A stretch of DNA of 35,604 nt from Candidatus Methanoperedens sp. Lineage in GTDB: Archaea > Halobacteriota > Methanosarcinia > Methanosarcinales > Methanoperedenaceae. The stretch covers positions 1 through 35,604 of the forward strand of contig JAPMTS010000049.1 of the NCBI GenBank assembly GCA_026552955.1, read 5' to 3'. Shown in pieces: positions 34,329-35,604 of this stretch; within the stretch, counting starts at the first letter, position 1; each line of letters begins with the position of its first letter. The notes under the pieces were generated by a model. The model made no database searches, was not told the origin of the DNA, and saw only the letters and a list, made by a program, of their open reading frames with translations. Position numbers and translations under genes: made by a program.

Positions 34329-35129
34329 CTAGGGATAAAAACCATCCGGTAATTTTGGAAAACGTTTTTCACGTTCCTCTTTAGTTATTATTTTTAAATA
34401 TTCTAGAACCTCATTTCCAAAATTAGTCCAATAATATGAAAATTTGCCTTTATCGATATCTCCTGTATTTAGACCCAATAAGCTATTTTCACAAAGATAA
34501 AGCAAACCTAATTCATGTCTCAAATTTCTAGTAGGATCATTTGCAGAACTGACAAAGTTTCGATTTTTCCCAAACTGTCTCATTATTCTAAATTCTTCAT
34601 GTCCTAACCTCATCTTTGCTTTTTTTACTCTATTCTCTTGCTCAATTTTGTATTTTTCTAATGAATTTTTTATCCATCTGGCAAAATTATCAATATCCCC
34701 TGAAAGATTATCACGGTTATATCGGAAATGAATTAAATCTTTTGTATCAAAATCTGATTTTGATATATAGTTAGATGAAGCCATTAATACTTGTTTTGAT
34801 AGGGGTTGGGTTGAATGGGCTATACCCAATTCATAAAAAACACTTGATTTATTTTCATCTAAAACACCTATGATCATTCTTGAAGACAATATATCTGTGA
34901 GTATTTTATTCCACCCTTCAAAAGTAGATGGTTCGTCTTTCGTTCTAACCGGATAATATGCTTCAGGTTTGTTAAGTTCCAAAATTTCATTTACTTTCGA
35001 GATAGCACCTTTAATCAATACATTGTATACATCATCATAGTTTTCTTCAAACGGCATTGCAATAAATATTTTATAAGGGTCCATAGATATGGGCTTATTT
35101 GCACAGTCATAAGGATACATAATTATCAC
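34329..35129 (-). CDS. TIR-like / nucleoside 2-deoxyribosyltransferase-like domain protein
   Basis: A 266-residue protein. Residues ~18-135 form a Rossmann-like domain: KIFIAMPFEENYDDVYN at the first strand and loop, ILSSRMIIGVLDEN, then VFYELGIAHS with the probable catalytic glutamate. This pattern is shared by nucleoside 2-deoxyribosyltransferases and by TIR-like NAD-cleaving or nucleotide-binding domains of prokaryotic defence proteins. The remaining ~130 residues are helical and charged, with a possible winged-helix-like end (RHELGLLYLCENSLLGL). It lies 31 bases after a small broken gene and near a toxin-antitoxin pair, so an immune role is plausible but not shown. An internal Met16 directly before DPYKIFIAMPF is an alternative start. 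Confidence 0.65.
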   Translation of the reverse strand: MIIMYPYDCANKPISMDPYKIFIAMPFEENYDDVYNVLIKGAISKVNEILELNKPEAYYPVRTKDEPSTFEGWNKILTDILSSRMIIGVLDENKSSVFYELGIAHSTQPLSKQVLMASSNYISKSDFDTKDLIHFRYNRDNLSGDIDNFARWIKNSLEKYKIEQENRVKKAKMRLGHEEFRIMRQFGKNRNFVSSANDPTRNLRHELGLLYLCENSLLGLNTGDIDKGKFSYYWTNFGNEVLEYLKIITKEEREKRFPKLPDGFYP

Positions 35130-35160
35130 CTTTCAAATTGACCACCGTCCTGATCGTTGC

Positions 35161-35526
35161 TCAAATTGCGTGATCTTCAATTATAGTGAATTGTGTGTAA
35201 GGTTCAACTAAATACTCCTGTCCAATTACCACTATCGTTACTTGCTCCATTTCATCCTCTTTAGAATAATACATTATCATTCCACGGATAGGGGGATAAA
35301 ACTTTAGTTCATCAGCTTCACTCCTGACTCGCCAACCGTCACGTATCATGTTTTCAAGGAAAAAATCCAATACCTGAGAATAATTAACATTGATTTCATA
35401 ATTGTGGTAATAGCCCTCAGAATAATCCCCCCAAATCCTTCTAGGGACTTCACCTTGCCTTATTGATTTTGATCCATTGGGGATTTTTATATCATCACTA
35501 TATGATTGAATCCTGACATTCCGACT
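35161..35526 (-). pseudogene. Small gene of unknown function, apparently frameshifted at its 5' end
   Basis: The minus strand is open from 35526 to 35161 (about 121 codons) but its only usable start codon is a TTG at 35370, leaving 69 residues. A strong AAGGAGGT ribosome site lies further up (about 35545-35552), followed at 35519 by an ATG in another frame (MSGFNHIVMI, then stop). Shifting one base between 35517 and 35490 would join ATG and ribosome site to the long frame, giving a protein of about 115 residues with PRRIWGDYSEGYYHNYEINV and FYPPIRGMIMYYSKEDE. No family is recognised. It is either a recent frameshift or a sequencing error. Confidence 0.5.
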
Positions 35527-35604
35527 TTAATAGACTACAAAACCTCCTTTTTATAAAAAAATCGTTATCTATATCCAACTAAGCCTACCGATACCTTTAT
35601 ATAC

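Overview
The window reads as archaeal chromosome. TATA boxes lie about 25-35 bases ahead of several starts, some genes look leaderless, and others have strong GGAGG-type ribosome sites. The nitrogenase order nifH-nifI1-nifI2-nifD-nifK-nifE-nifN is the methanogen type. An Agl23-like glycosyltransferase, a SAMP/MoaD plus MoeA pair, a split archaeal-type glutamate-synthase FMN protein and a multidomain PAPS-reductase-family protein fit a member of the Methanosarcinales. The NADH-type NuoE/F/G module is unusual for a classical methanogen, so an anaerobic methane oxidiser of the Methanoperedens type is my best guess; this is inference, not proof.

Layout. Positions 1-4020 (+) hold the tail of a UbiA-like prenyltransferase, a GT-C-like membrane protein, a PHP phosphoesterase, a flippase-like membrane protein and a DUF362 protein, probably a surface-glycan or polyprenyl-lipid locus. 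4054-5504 (-) is moaD-moeA. 5568-7376 (+) is an Agl23-like glycosyltransferase. 7520-9600 is the oddest stretch. A small membrane protein and a XerA-type tyrosine recombinase lie between two arrays of a CGTWACG heptamer repeated every ~26 bp (5 copies left, 6 right). A dif-like inverted repeat sits at the recombinase promoter, and next to nifH lies a start-less remnant of the nitrogen repressor NrpR. 9632-16909 is the nif operon. It continues with little spacing into a 59-residue coiled-coil protein, a CBS-pair protein, a flavin-binding PPOX protein, a class I amidotransferase and a TSUP transporter (16925-19401). A small membrane protein and a geranylgeranyl-reductase-family flavoprotein follow.

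21056-27594 carries two divergent units. On the minus strand is nuoE-nuoF-nuoG(hoxU)-glutamate-synthase-like FMN protein. On the plus strand is a second copy of the FMN protein. Its promoter is flanked by two exact GGAA-N6-TTCC palindromes, the operator known for NrpR, spaced 42 bp apart. This links the pair to nitrogen control. It also suggests an NADH-fed, possibly electron-bifurcating, glutamate-synthase-like enzyme with no glutaminase or GXGXG gene beside it; this is the best candidate for an undescribed enzyme system here.

27783-32972 holds two small proteins, a double-domain U32 protein with an unusual in-frame insertion, and a zinc-ribbon/PUA/PAPS-reductase/ferredoxin fusion. 32977-35526 (-) is an accessory tail: a PIN/AbrB toxin-antitoxin pair, a decayed PIN gene, a TIR-like/deoxyribosyltransferase-like protein and a probably frameshifted small gene.
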